DNA of 64,000 nucleotides, taken from positions 1 to 64,000 of the forward strand of contig BGKB01000074.1 in NCBI GenBank assembly GCA_003116975.1, in the 5' to 3' direction. The position numbers and the translations under genes were made by a program. Shown here piece after piece: positions 19,404 to 27,787 of the stretch (positions are counted from its first letter, which is position 1; the number at the start of each line of letters is the position of its first letter). The stretch is from Aurantiochytrium sp. KH105. Its lineage: Eukaryota > Sar > Bigyra > Thraustochytrida > Thraustochytriidae. The notes under the pieces are model-generated. The model was not told where the DNA came from. It was given only the letters and a program-made list of their open reading frames with translations, and ran no database searches.

Positions 19404-19430
19404 CTATTTAGTTTGAGAGGTCTGGCTACT
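19173..19430. repeat. 110-bp direct repeat at the 3' end of the upstream paralogue
   Basis: The sequences at about 19173-19282 and 19321-19430 align without gaps, at an offset of 148 bp and with few mismatches. Both contain CGCTCGCGTATAGAAATG and GAGGTCAACTGGGAGTTCC. The second copy covers the last codons and stop of the gene at 19404-20525. The first copy is therefore a partial duplicate of that gene's 3' end. Confidence 0.85.
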
Positions 19431-20525
19431 TTTGGGTGGAAATCCATCACTCGCATCTGGAGACGTACTCAAACCAAGCATCTTGTCAGGATCGTCGCTA
19501 GTTGCATGCGTACTTGGCGCGATTGCCCGCAAGGAGCGATGATTCCAGTGACTCGCTCGAGATCGAGTTGGTCTCTTGTCGAGTACATGAAATAAAAGTG
19601 TCTCCACTGCAACAGAACCCAATAGAAGCGTTGCCACCTGAAGAGGGACAAATGCACGCGCCCAGGGCCAGAAAATCATGAATCCAATGCCGCCCTGACA
19701 GCTGAGATTCACCATGAATCCTATTCGGCGAATAACGAGTATTCTATTTCGCAAGGCCTGCGTTGTTTTCACGAAATTTGCGTCGCGACACGCTGTGCTC
19801 GATGTAAATTCTAGCAAAGCCGTGAATTTACTTGTGCTAGCATAGATGAGGGCGAGAAGATACGCACAAAGAGTCTGTGTTCCCCCTAGATGCACGTATG
19901 TCCAAATCATTGATGATGGTTGAACAAGCATTCCAACAGGAGCAACAATACAAGCGAGAATGCAAATGGCGAGATATGGAGGCCTGGTGAGAGTAACAAA
20001 ACGACGCACCCATGGTATGTTGAGACGCAACGATGCTGTGACTTGTGCTGTTGCTTCCGCGAAAAAGGCGCACATCTCAAATATACAATAGTAGCACATG
20101 AATGCAGAGAGAATGTGCAAGATGGTCTTGGTGAGGTTTTCCCCAATAAAGGCGTCCTCAAGGACTAAAAAGACAATACTTGAGATCATCTGAAGAACAC
20201 AGAGCACCAGACTGAGGCCATGCAAGCGTGTGATGACCATGGACTGTTTCGCTGAGGACTGGTTGGTACCTCTAGATCTTTGCTCTATAAATACCCGGCG
20301 AATCGCGAGAACTCTTCGCGTTAAATTGAAGGCTGCGAGGATGACCGAGACAACGTAGATGGCAGAGATTGCGGCTCTTGGCACGACGCAATCATAGCCG
20401 TCCTGCAAAAAGAAATCTCCTCGCGAGAGAAAGCCTGCATCACACTCACATGTGCCGAGGCTGGTGTTGCACGTGCCACCGTAGCTGCAAGCAGCAGATG
20501 GCCAGTGGGCCGTGCACAATGGCAT
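19404..20525 (-). CDS. EGF-like/seven-helix membrane protein, copy 2
   Basis: This 373-aa paralogue of the protein at 16988-18067 has the same arrangement. The N-terminal Cys motif (C-x6-SAACSYGGTCNTSLGTC-x-C, ending GYDCVVP) is followed by about seven helices and a polar tail containing IAPSTHATSDD, which parallels VAPSTNASSGT of copy 1. Shared landmarks are CYYCIFE-CA-FA in helix 3, RR-GF--N in helix 6 and WPWAR--VP before helix 7. The conserved tail and loops argue that both copies are functional. Function is unknown; a sensory or cell-contact receptor is only a guess. Its 3' end has been duplicated locally. Confidence 0.72.
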   Translation of the reverse strand: MPLCTAHWPSAACSYGGTCNTSLGTCECDAGFLSRGDFFLQDGYDCVVPRAAISAIYVVSVILAAFNLTRRVLAIRRVFIEQRSRGTNQSSAKQSMVITRLHGLSLVLCVLQMISSIVFLVLEDAFIGENLTKTILHILSAFMCYYCIFEMCAFFAEATAQVTASLRLNIPWVRRFVTLTRPPYLAICILACIVAPVGMLVQPSSMIWTYVHLGGTQTLCAYLLALIYASTSKFTALLEFTSSTACRDANFVKTTQALRNRILVIRRIGFMVNLSCQGGIGFMIFWPWARAFVPLQVATLLLGSVAVETLLFHVLDKRPTRSRASHWNHRSLRAIAPSTHATSDDPDKMLGLSTSPDASDGFPPKSSQTSQTK

Positions 20526-21080
20526 TGTGCCTGCTGCTCCCCCAGCTTAGGGCGTTCGTGTTTGGTCGACCCTGTCTGAGCATCAAGGGCTGTGCGACAA
20601 CTTCCTTGAGGAACGGCTCAAGCACGGCGACTCTTTTCACATTCTGGATTTGGCCAATCATTACGAAAATGCTCTTGTCCGGACAGTTTCAGGCGCATCC
20701 ACTCAGGCACGGGCACTCTTTTTTTTTTAATAATCTCTAGTGACAATGACAGGGGTCACCAACATCGTTGCAGTGGCACTTGTATACATCCATCCATGGG
20801 GCCTAGCCTACGTCCAACGAACAAAAAACTTTTTTTTGTATTTATTTTCATGTGGGATCAAGAATGAGACCGGTGATCGGAAGTCAATACAACGTTTGGC
20901 ATGATCGGCACGGAAGGAAGGAGGGAAAGAGGAAGAGGAAGGAATAAAGGAAGGAAAGAAGAGGATGAAAGTAGAATGGGTGGGAGTAGGCCCCAGTCGT
21001 TCCCTTTCACTCCACCACTAAAGTTCCTTTCCATGCGCGTGTTTGTTTGGAATGTGCAACATAATTTCTGGTGTTCTTCG
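20526..21080. other. Intergenic region
   Basis: This lies between copy 2 of the EGF/seven-helix gene and the NIPA-like gene. No gene is supported. It holds short T-runs and a purine-rich GGAA/GAGG stretch at about 20908-20970. Confidence 0.5.
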
Positions 21081-22991
21081 CTATTGCTGCACCATTTCGA
21101 TGGATTGGCTGCCATTGGCCGCGCCCGATGCAGCGTGGTCGTCTGCCTCTTGTTGTTGATAACTACTGCTACGATGCATTTGCAGGCCCCGACGCGAAGA
21201 GGTTCCACGAAGCATCTTCCTGGCGATTTCCGGGCGAACACCCATCTCGGCAAGGACAAGCTGTCGGTGACGCTGCACACGCAGTCGTACGGACGATTTG
21301 CCCAGAATTCGGCCGACCTTGTTGGGATCGACGCCCATGTCCAGTAAGACCTCGACGGCAGCGGTACGCGGATTCGCCATGAGGTAGTCATTCATGACAT
21401 GGCGATCGTGCAGATGCGTCGGATCCCCGAATTCATACTCGTCGGTATCGTTTTCAACAAGACCGGTCGAGGGACTTACTGGAGCCTGACGCTCCTTGCC
21501 GGCAAGATGCGCCAGGAAGGTGACACCGCCGAAAGTGACAAGGAGGCCAAACGAAAAGAGTCCCAGTTGAAGAGGGGTGAAGCCGGTGATCTCGTCAAAG
21601 TAAACGAGACCGCCAATCACTCCAGAAAGAATCCAGTATGCTTGGTACACGGGCACGATGGACAGCGAGTCGTGGTGCAGCAGGCCGCCATTGAGATACG
21701 TAATCTGCACAAGCATGCACAGAATCATGCCCGAAATGATAAAGTATGTTTCGGCGTTGGCTCCGATGCCTTTTGCCCCACTAATAGCGGACTTGAAGAT
21801 CTCCACCGTGGACTTTGCAAAAATGATGGACTGGCCACCAACAATGCCCGCAGCCCCGGCATAGCCAATGAGGTGGGCACGCTTAAGAAAACCTCGCGCT
21901 CGCCACTGTGCGGGCAATGCCTCGACGATTTCAATCGTGATCATGTGCAACATAACCAAGACAGGGACAACGCACGTGTACACGATCATGGCTTGGCGTC
22001 TGTAGAGATTTTTTAGGTCTTCGAGTGTGTACGTCGGCGAGGAATGATTGCTAAAGACCACAGCCAAGATACATCCCGCAAAAATGATCATGGTCGCGAT
22101 GATCTGGTCGCGCGCGGGTTTCTCCTCGCGAAGGATGAGAGGCGTTGAAACCATATTCCACACCAGAGAAAGCGCCGCAAGCGGCGCCAAAAGACTGGCA
22201 GGCGCGAGACCAAAGGCAATGAAATCCATCACCGACCCGAGAAGAAGCATGAAGAACCCGCAAATCCACAACGGTTGTCGAATTACCGGCACACCTTCCC
22301 CATGCTTGTTGAGACTAAGCTTTTGCAGATTCAAAGCTACCGCATTAAGAAACGAAAAGAGAACTGCCATGCCAAGTCCGATCGCCCAAAGATAATAAGA
22401 GGGTCCCGTGTAGTCGAGTTCGAAGCATGTCTCTTCCTCAGACCGCGTTCCCGTATCGCAAATGAGGCCGTACGCGCGAGAGTCGAGCTGGATGACTTCG
22501 GGAAGGTCCGAGTCGTCCGAGGTGTCGCGCGTGCCGTCCGTGCTACAAGTCTCGCGTACGGCCTCGCATTCGGACGAGCACACCAAATCAGCCTTATCTT
22601 CAAAGCCTTCGCAGGCGGAAAACACGGCGGCACACTGGAACTTGCGAATCACATCGACGCACTCTTCGCTCCGGTTCACAATGGGACCGTAGAGATCCAT
22701 AATTCTCTCAAGACGAGCCAAGGCCAAAGCCTCTTGTGCGGCCCACGTTTCCTCTGTCTGGCATGCTTCATATGTGATGTCATCGCACAAATCCAGGCCT
22801 TCGGGTTTGGCGCACGTGAGTCCATCGCCGGCACATACGAATCCTGCGCATTTTGTACTGCATGTTGCCAGCGCAAGCAACGCGACCAGCTGTGCAGTCC
22901 TCGATGTCCGGCACTTGCTGCTCTTGCTCTTGCCCGTTCTCGTCCTTTTCCGTATCCTAAGCGAGGTTAACGAGACGTCGCCGTCCTGCAT
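21081..22991 (-). CDS. NIPA-type magnesium transporter with Cys-rich ectodomain
   Basis: This protein of about 636 aa carries a NIPA/DMT-superfamily transporter domain. Landmarks are LNLQKLSLNKHG after the first helix, the block APASLLAPLAALSLVWN, NGGLLHHDSLSIVPVYQAYW and GGLVYFDEITGFTPLQL, with about nine membrane helices. NIPA proteins move Mg2+ and other divalent cations. Before the helices, a signal-peptide-like stretch (AQLVALLALATCSTKCAG) leads into about 130 residues with about ten cysteines, including RKFQCAAVFSACEG and CSSECEAVRETC. That is reminiscent of a Frizzled-type Cys-rich domain. The cytosolic tail has conserved-looking helices (VEVLLDMGVDPNKVGRILG). The frame opens earlier, but ATG at 22991 suits the signal peptide. 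It is divergent from p23. Confidence 0.8.
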   Translation of the reverse strand: MQDGDVSLTSLRIRKRTRTGKSKSSKCRTSRTAQLVALLALATCSTKCAGFVCAGDGLTCAKPEGLDLCDDITYEACQTEETWAAQEALALARLERIMDLYGPIVNRSEECVDVIRKFQCAAVFSACEGFEDKADLVCSSECEAVRETCSTDGTRDTSDDSDLPEVIQLDSRAYGLICDTGTRSEEETCFELDYTGPSYYLWAIGLGMAVLFSFLNAVALNLQKLSLNKHGEGVPVIRQPLWICGFFMLLLGSVMDFIAFGLAPASLLAPLAALSLVWNMVSTPLILREEKPARDQIIATMIIFAGCILAVVFSNHSSPTYTLEDLKNLYRRQAMIVYTCVVPVLVMLHMITIEIVEALPAQWRARGFLKRAHLIGYAGAAGIVGGQSIIFAKSTVEIFKSAISGAKGIGANAETYFIISGMILCMLVQITYLNGGLLHHDSLSIVPVYQAYWILSGVIGGLVYFDEITGFTPLQLGLFSFGLLVTFGGVTFLAHLAGKERQAPVSPSTGLVENDTDEYEFGDPTHLHDRHVMNDYLMANPRTAAVEVLLDMGVDPNKVGRILGKSSVRLRVQRHRQLVLAEMGVRPEIARKMLRGTSSRRGLQMHRSSSYQQQEADDHAASGAANGSQSIEMVQQ

Positions 22992-23661
22992 CTTGTTTCG
23001 TACAGCCGGCCCCCTCTTGTTTTCTCTCAGCCTACGCCGAGTGATCAACGGACGTTTTCGCGTGGAGGAAACCACGAGCAGTTCCTCGTACATGCAGGCT
23101 CGTCGCACTTTTACAAACCCTTGGCGTCGCGAGCGCTCGCTGCACGCCCGCACGCACGCCCGCCGCACCCGCGTTGATTCTTTAGAGTTGAAGATCATCA
23201 TCATTGATGATCAATGATTTTGGGTTTCGCCAAATGCCGTGTTATCCTCTATTATCTGTTTGGGGGGTACAAAAGAACTATATATGTATGGAAGCATCTT
23301 GATAGTATGTAGAGTATGCGAGGTTGAGGATTCTAAAAAGGTGAAAAGAAAGCTTTCCACCCCCGGTACCTTCGCGGATTGGGCGGGTAGGGCCAGAGAT
23401 TGGTACAGTAAAGGGTATAGTATATAGTAGCAAATACCATAGTGATTGTGCAGGAGGGGGGGGTGTTTTCCGGAAGCTCGAAGAAGAAGAAGAAGGAGAA
23501 GATTGGCGTCTCGGAGGAGGAGTAGTTCACGAACAAGGAGGAGGGGACGAGCGAGCGCGCGGGCAGAGCAGACACAAGAAGGAGATAGCGGCGGTCAAGA
23601 AGGCGCGGCGCAGCAGAAGGAGCAGTCTTACTTGCGACGAGCGGAAAGGAAGCGCAGCAAG
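22992..23661. other. Divergent promoter region NIPA-like/p23
   Basis: This stretch holds both leaders. The p23 frame stays open upstream to 23446, but that part is Arg-rich and encoded by purine repeats, so it is taken as leader. One isolated ACTTGC (23630-23635), the complement of GCAAGT, lies just before the p23 start. Confidence 0.45.
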
Positions 23662-24354
23662 ATGGCGGAGAGCGGCGATAAAAAGCTGACGGCGCCGGTG
23701 ACGTGGGCCCAGCGCAACAACACGCTGTACGTGACCGTGGACCTCCCGGATGTGGAGAAGGACTCGGCCAAGATCGACCTGAGTGACGACAAGCTCGTCT
23801 TCTCGGGCAAGTCCCAGGGCAAGGAATACGAGGTGGAGCTCGAGTTTTACAAGGAGGCCAAGGGTATCGACGCTGCCTCCGAGGAGTCCAAGTACGCGAT
23901 CAAGCCTCGCGGCGTCGCTTTTCTCCTGCAAAAGAAGGAAGAGGGCTTCTGGCCCCGTCTTCTTGAGAACAAGCAGTTGCAAAAGACCAACGTCAAGGTG
24001 GACTTTGACAAGTGGCAGGACAGTGATGACGAAGAGGAGGACTTCAACACGGACGGCATGTCTGGTCTCGGAGACATGATGGGCGGCATGGGCGGTATGG
24101 GTGGTATGCCCGGCATGGGCGGTATGCCCGGCATGGGCGGCATGCCCGGCATGGGCGGCATGCCTGGTGGCATGCCTGGCGGCATGCCCGGCGGCATGGG
24201 CGGCATGGACATGGAAGCGCTCATGAAGCAGATGGAGGCCATGAAGGGCATGGAGGGCATGGGCGGCGACGATGATGGCGAGGGCGACTCCGATGATGGC
24301 GACGATCTTCCCGATCTTGAGGAAGAAGAGGCCCCCGCTGAGGCTGACAAGTGA
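23662..24354 (+). CDS. p23 co-chaperone (CS domain, MGG-rich tail)
   Basis: This 230-aa Hsp90 co-chaperone of the p23/Sba1 family stabilises the ATP-bound closed Hsp90 state in cytosol and nucleus. The CS domain spans about residues 8-115: VTWAQRNNTLYVTVDLPD at the start, then KLVFSGKS, and the family signature GFWPRLLE followed by VKVDFDKWQDSDDE. The tail is a run of MGG/MPG repeats (about residues 135-180), then an acidic end. MGG-rich tails are also known in plant p23 and in yeast Sba1. The ATG at 23662 immediately precedes the CS domain. The nucleotide sequence of the tail is a visible tandem repeat (GGCATGGGCGGTATGCCC type, about 24080-24200). Confidence 0.92.
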   Translation: MAESGDKKLTAPVTWAQRNNTLYVTVDLPDVEKDSAKIDLSDDKLVFSGKSQGKEYEVELEFYKEAKGIDAASEESKYAIKPRGVAFLLQKKEEGFWPRLLENKQLQKTNVKVDFDKWQDSDDEEEDFNTDGMSGLGDMMGGMGGMGGMPGMGGMPGMGGMPGMGGMPGGMPGGMPGGMGGMDMEALMKQMEAMKGMEGMGGDDDGEGDSDDGDDLPDLEEEEAPAEADK

Positions 24355-24792
24355 ACCTAAAAAAGTTTATTCTCTTTTCTTGATGATCCTGCTCGACAGC
24401 TGCAGCTGCGGGCGGCTGTTGCTCCTGCTGCTTCGATTCAAAGTGTATAAATGTTCGAAAAATCCTGGTTAGAAAAAAGACAAAAGGACCGCAGCTGGGG
24501 AGTAAAGCGCAGAGTATTCGCGCCTTCTTGATCGACTGCGTCCTTTTTTAACGTGTTACATCGTCCACGATACGCTGCACAATTCTTTACCTTCCCCTTC
24601 ACCCAAAAATATACTTGGCAGGATCTCGACGGTGGCATGTTGCAATGTAAGATCTTTGGGGCGTTTCGCAACGGTGTCATCCAAAGAAGTAGCTTGCTGT
24701 AAAAAGTAGAATGTAGTAGCTTTTGTTGATTATGTAGAAGCATTCCTTTCCGTTACAAGTTTGACACACAACGAGAGGTCAAGTCCAATAGA
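24355..24792. other. Convergent 3' intergenic region
   Basis: This lies between the 3' ends of p23 (+) and the SAPS-type gene (-). It is AT-richer than the genes. No gene is supported. Confidence 0.5.
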
Positions 24793-27270
24793 TTATGCAA
24801 CCTCGGCATCGCTAAAACCAAGACTCTTGGCAAACTCGGAGCCAATGTCAATGAGACTCTGATCAGGAGCGGGACCGGGGGAAGTGAGTCGCTGAAAGTC
24901 GACCTGGCGTCGACCTGCCTGCATCATCGGGTTTCCAGATATAAAGAGCGCCGGATCAGAGGGCTCCCAGCTCTGGACGAGCTTGAGTGTCTCGGCGACA
25001 AGATTCGGCAAAAAGGCAGCCCATGCCTCGTTGCTTTCCAGAAAGGTCTCGAGTTCCTTGGACGGGGCGGGCGCGTCCACCTGAAGTCGCAGCGCGTTGC
25101 ACATCATGAGGATGTGCCCCGAGGTGCTTGCGCGACAGCGGCGTTCGGCGTCGGAAAAGGCATCAATCATGCGCTGCAAAAAGTTGCAATCCTTGAGCAC
25201 AAAGAGCAGCGTCTCTTCAGTCTCCTCGGAACGAATAAGCGTGAGAAAGAGCTGCTTGAATTCTGCATGGTAGAGATTGCAGTGTTCATACTCAAAGAAC
25301 CAGTTGCAGAGCGAGTGCCAGTGGCCAGGCGCCACCTTTTTCAAAAGCACCTTGGGCTTGTGGACAATGCAAGCGACAATGAGCTTGATCAGCTCGAGGC
25401 GGTAGCTTGAGAACGGGTGTTTAACCGTGTAGCTCGTGTGACGCACGTTCACGCCGAGGTCCGAGGATCGAAAGCTTGTCGGGTCTGTGAAGGCACGGCA
25501 GAGTTCGTCAAAGTTGGTGTCCAATAGATTGTGGATTTTGTCCGAAATGGTGGCCAGCTGGCAGTCCACGACATTGTTTTGCGTCTCTGCAAACGACTTA
25601 TACTCCTTGACCTCGGACGAAGGCACCTTGTCCTTGGTTGAGAGCTCCACGATGCAGTGCAAGGCCTCGAGCGCAGCGTCGCGCTGTGCTGTATGCTTGC
25701 TCGACGAGCTTGCGTCACCGTGCGACTCGTCGTCAACGGTGTTGCCAGCATGAGGCTCGTCGTCCTCCTCGTCGTCGTCATCTTCGGCGCCGTTTCCGTC
25801 TCCGGCACCGTCCGCGCCGGTCTCTGCTGAGGTGCGTTGCTTCTTCTTGGCCTTGCCGCCGCCCTTTTTACCCTTTTTGCCGCCTCCCTTTTTACCCTTT
25901 TTCTTGGTCTGCTTGTGCGCGCGCGCACGAGCCTTTTCTTCTTTGCGCTGGCGATTGAGCGCAGCCTCGCGCGCCGCACGCTCTTCTGGGTGCGAAAGGA
26001 GACGCTCGTCCCCGCATGCGACAGTGATCAGTCCATAAATGACTTCGCTGCCGCGCACCAGGGACTCGAGGATTTCCGCGCCGTGCTCGACGCCCGAAAG
26101 CCGCTGGACTAGGTTCTTGAGAAGCTCTGCAGCGGCGCTCTTGTGGCGCTGCAGATCCGTCTCGCTTTCCGTGGGAAGCCAGACATGCTGGGCAATGGCA
26201 GGAAGAATGTTGGCGTTGGCCAGCATTCGAAAGTACTTGATGCGTGTCTTTGGCAGGACGCGGTAAAAACCGCATCGGTGATCCTCTTGCGAGCCGCTGA
26301 GCGGACACAGGATGCTCAAGATGATGTCGGCCACACAGGGTCTGTCAATGTAGTTGAGCGCAGCTTCGAGTGCAGGTTTAAAGGCACGCTTGTTTACGAC
26401 AAAGGACTCGACCAAGTTCTCAGCATTGTACCGCAGCATGACATCCATGAGTTTGCACACGTGATAGAGACTACCTTTGGCCTCGGGGTGAAAGGCCTGA
26501 AAGAGGTGTGCGAAAAAGGTTGGCCCGTGCGATTGGATGAACTCTACGGCCGCCGGACTTGGGCTTTCCAAGACGCGTTGCGAGGCGTGGAAGCTTTCCT
26601 GCTGCATCATACCTCCCATGCGCGTCGAAGGATCAACAAAGCCACAGAGAAGCGCCATGAGCTGATACGAGCGCTTGATGGCGGGAGGAACATCGTCGGA
26701 TTCCAGCGCGGATGGTTCGAGGGCGTCCGAGCCATGGACAAGCTTGCGCTCCGTAGACATGGTCTTGTCGCTTTCGAGCGGGCACCACTTCCACCGGAAC
26801 ACGCCGTCTGAATCCACCTCAAAGTCCTGCGCCATGACGCTCTGCGACTCTGTGCGCTGCGAGACTATTTGGCTCAGCGCCTGAATGGAAGAGGTGTGGC
26901 CCAGGAACGCAAGCATTTCCTTGGAAAGGTACACGTGCTGAAGGTCCAACATCGAGTTCAAGAGCTCTTGCTTTTGTTGCGTCCATTCGCTCTCGTTGTC
27001 AATCTCCCCTAGCCGACTAAAGATGAGTTCTTGTCGTGGAGTATCTCCCGCGGCGCTGGCGCCGCTCTTTGCGCCCGAAGCGCCGGCGCCTCCCTCGGCC
27101 GTCGACGGGCTTGTCGTCGGTGTGGTCGCGGCCGATGCCAAGCTCGAGGTCGACGTCGAGCTCGAGGTCGACGCAGCGCTCGCAGGCGAGCTCGGCGACG
27201 TCGTCGCGGGCGAGGCCGCCCCTGCTGTCTCCTCGGCCCCCGCGCCGGGCGGCGTCGGCGGCTCCTCCAT
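24793..27270 (-). CDS. SAPS-type regulatory subunit of PP6 phosphatase
   Basis: This 825-aa helical protein is assigned to the SIT4-associated/SAPS family, whose members bind and target PP6-type Ser/Thr phosphatases in cell-cycle control. The order of helices fits. It has a leading LLNSMLDLQHVYLSKEMLAFL, then helices around FIQSHGPTFFAHLFQAFHP, and the pair RHKSAAAELLKNLVQR and HGAEILESLVRG. The late conserved block is RLELIKLIVACIVHKP, NWFFEYEHCNLYHAEFKQLFL and CNFLQRMIDAF, then STSGHILMMCNALRL. A Lys-rich linker and an acidic stretch (about residues 430-520) interrupt the helical part. The N-terminus is Ala/Ser/Thr-rich and probably disordered. It is divergent from APC8 across a promoter with four GCAAGT motifs. 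Confidence 0.72.
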   Translation of the reverse strand: MEEPPTPPGAGAEETAGAASPATTSPSSPASAASTSSSTSTSSLASAATTPTTSPSTAEGGAGASGAKSGASAAGDTPRQELIFSRLGEIDNESEWTQQKQELLNSMLDLQHVYLSKEMLAFLGHTSSIQALSQIVSQRTESQSVMAQDFEVDSDGVFRWKWCPLESDKTMSTERKLVHGSDALEPSALESDDVPPAIKRSYQLMALLCGFVDPSTRMGGMMQQESFHASQRVLESPSPAAVEFIQSHGPTFFAHLFQAFHPEAKGSLYHVCKLMDVMLRYNAENLVESFVVNKRAFKPALEAALNYIDRPCVADIILSILCPLSGSQEDHRCGFYRVLPKTRIKYFRMLANANILPAIAQHVWLPTESETDLQRHKSAAAELLKNLVQRLSGVEHGAEILESLVRGSEVIYGLITVACGDERLLSHPEERAAREAALNRQRKEEKARARAHKQTKKKGKKGGGKKGKKGGGKAKKKQRTSAETGADGAGDGNGAEDDDDEEDDEPHAGNTVDDESHGDASSSSKHTAQRDAALEALHCIVELSTKDKVPSSEVKEYKSFAETQNNVVDCQLATISDKIHNLLDTNFDELCRAFTDPTSFRSSDLGVNVRHTSYTVKHPFSSYRLELIKLIVACIVHKPKVLLKKVAPGHWHSLCNWFFEYEHCNLYHAEFKQLFLTLIRSEETEETLLFVLKDCNFLQRMIDAFSDAERRCRASTSGHILMMCNALRLQVDAPAPSKELETFLESNEAWAAFLPNLVAETLKLVQSWEPSDPALFISGNPMMQAGRRQVDFQRLTSPGPAPDQSLIDIGSEFAKSLGFSDAEVA

Positions 27271-27787
27271 CCTCGCTGGCGCGGACGCGGCGCGCGGGCT
27301 CGCTTGGGGTCTGTCTACGTGCCCAAAAGATAGCTCGATTCGAGCAATCAGCCACGCAGACAGACCACTCGCGCACCTCGGTCCGCGCGGCTCGCGCGGG
27401 CGCCCGCTCGGGCGGCGGCCGCTCGCTGCCCTGTCTCCGCCGAGCCCTCCCTCCCGCGGCCTCCGTCCAGGTCGGGTCGAGTCTGCTCTGGCCCGCGGGC
27501 TGGCTGGGCGGCGCTGGCGGCGGGCAGCGGCGGCGGGCGCAGCGGCGCAAGTGCGCTATGGCGCCTCCGCAAGTGGGCTAAACGGCCGCGCGCAAGTGCA
27601 GAAAGCGCCGCAAGTGGGCCAAACTCGAGCCTCGAGCGGGCGGTAGATAGAAGCGAGCGTCCAAGGCGAGCAAGCTGAGCAAAGCGAGCAACAACCGTCG
27701 CGACGGGGAGCGGGCGGGCGACGCGAGCGCACGGGAGCGAGGGAGCGCGAGAGGGGCTCGCGGCGGGGGCCCCAGGGGCGGGGGACG
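27271..27787. promoter_or_regulatory. Bidirectional SAPS/APC8 promoter with four GCAAGT motifs
   Basis: GCAAGTGC or GCAAGTGG occurs at 27547-27554, 27569-27576, 27592-27599 and 27610-27617, all in one orientation, at spacings of 22, 23 and 18 bp. Two copies extend to GCAAGTGGGC(T/C)AAAC. GCGAGCGTCC at 27653-27662 also occurs before cyclin Y. The role is inferred from repetition and position. Confidence 0.55.

Noticed and set aside
23446-23661. Upstream extension of the p23 frame
   Set aside because: It is an Arg-rich translation of purine repeats and lacks an ATG at its start. The conserved domain begins right after the ATG at 23662.
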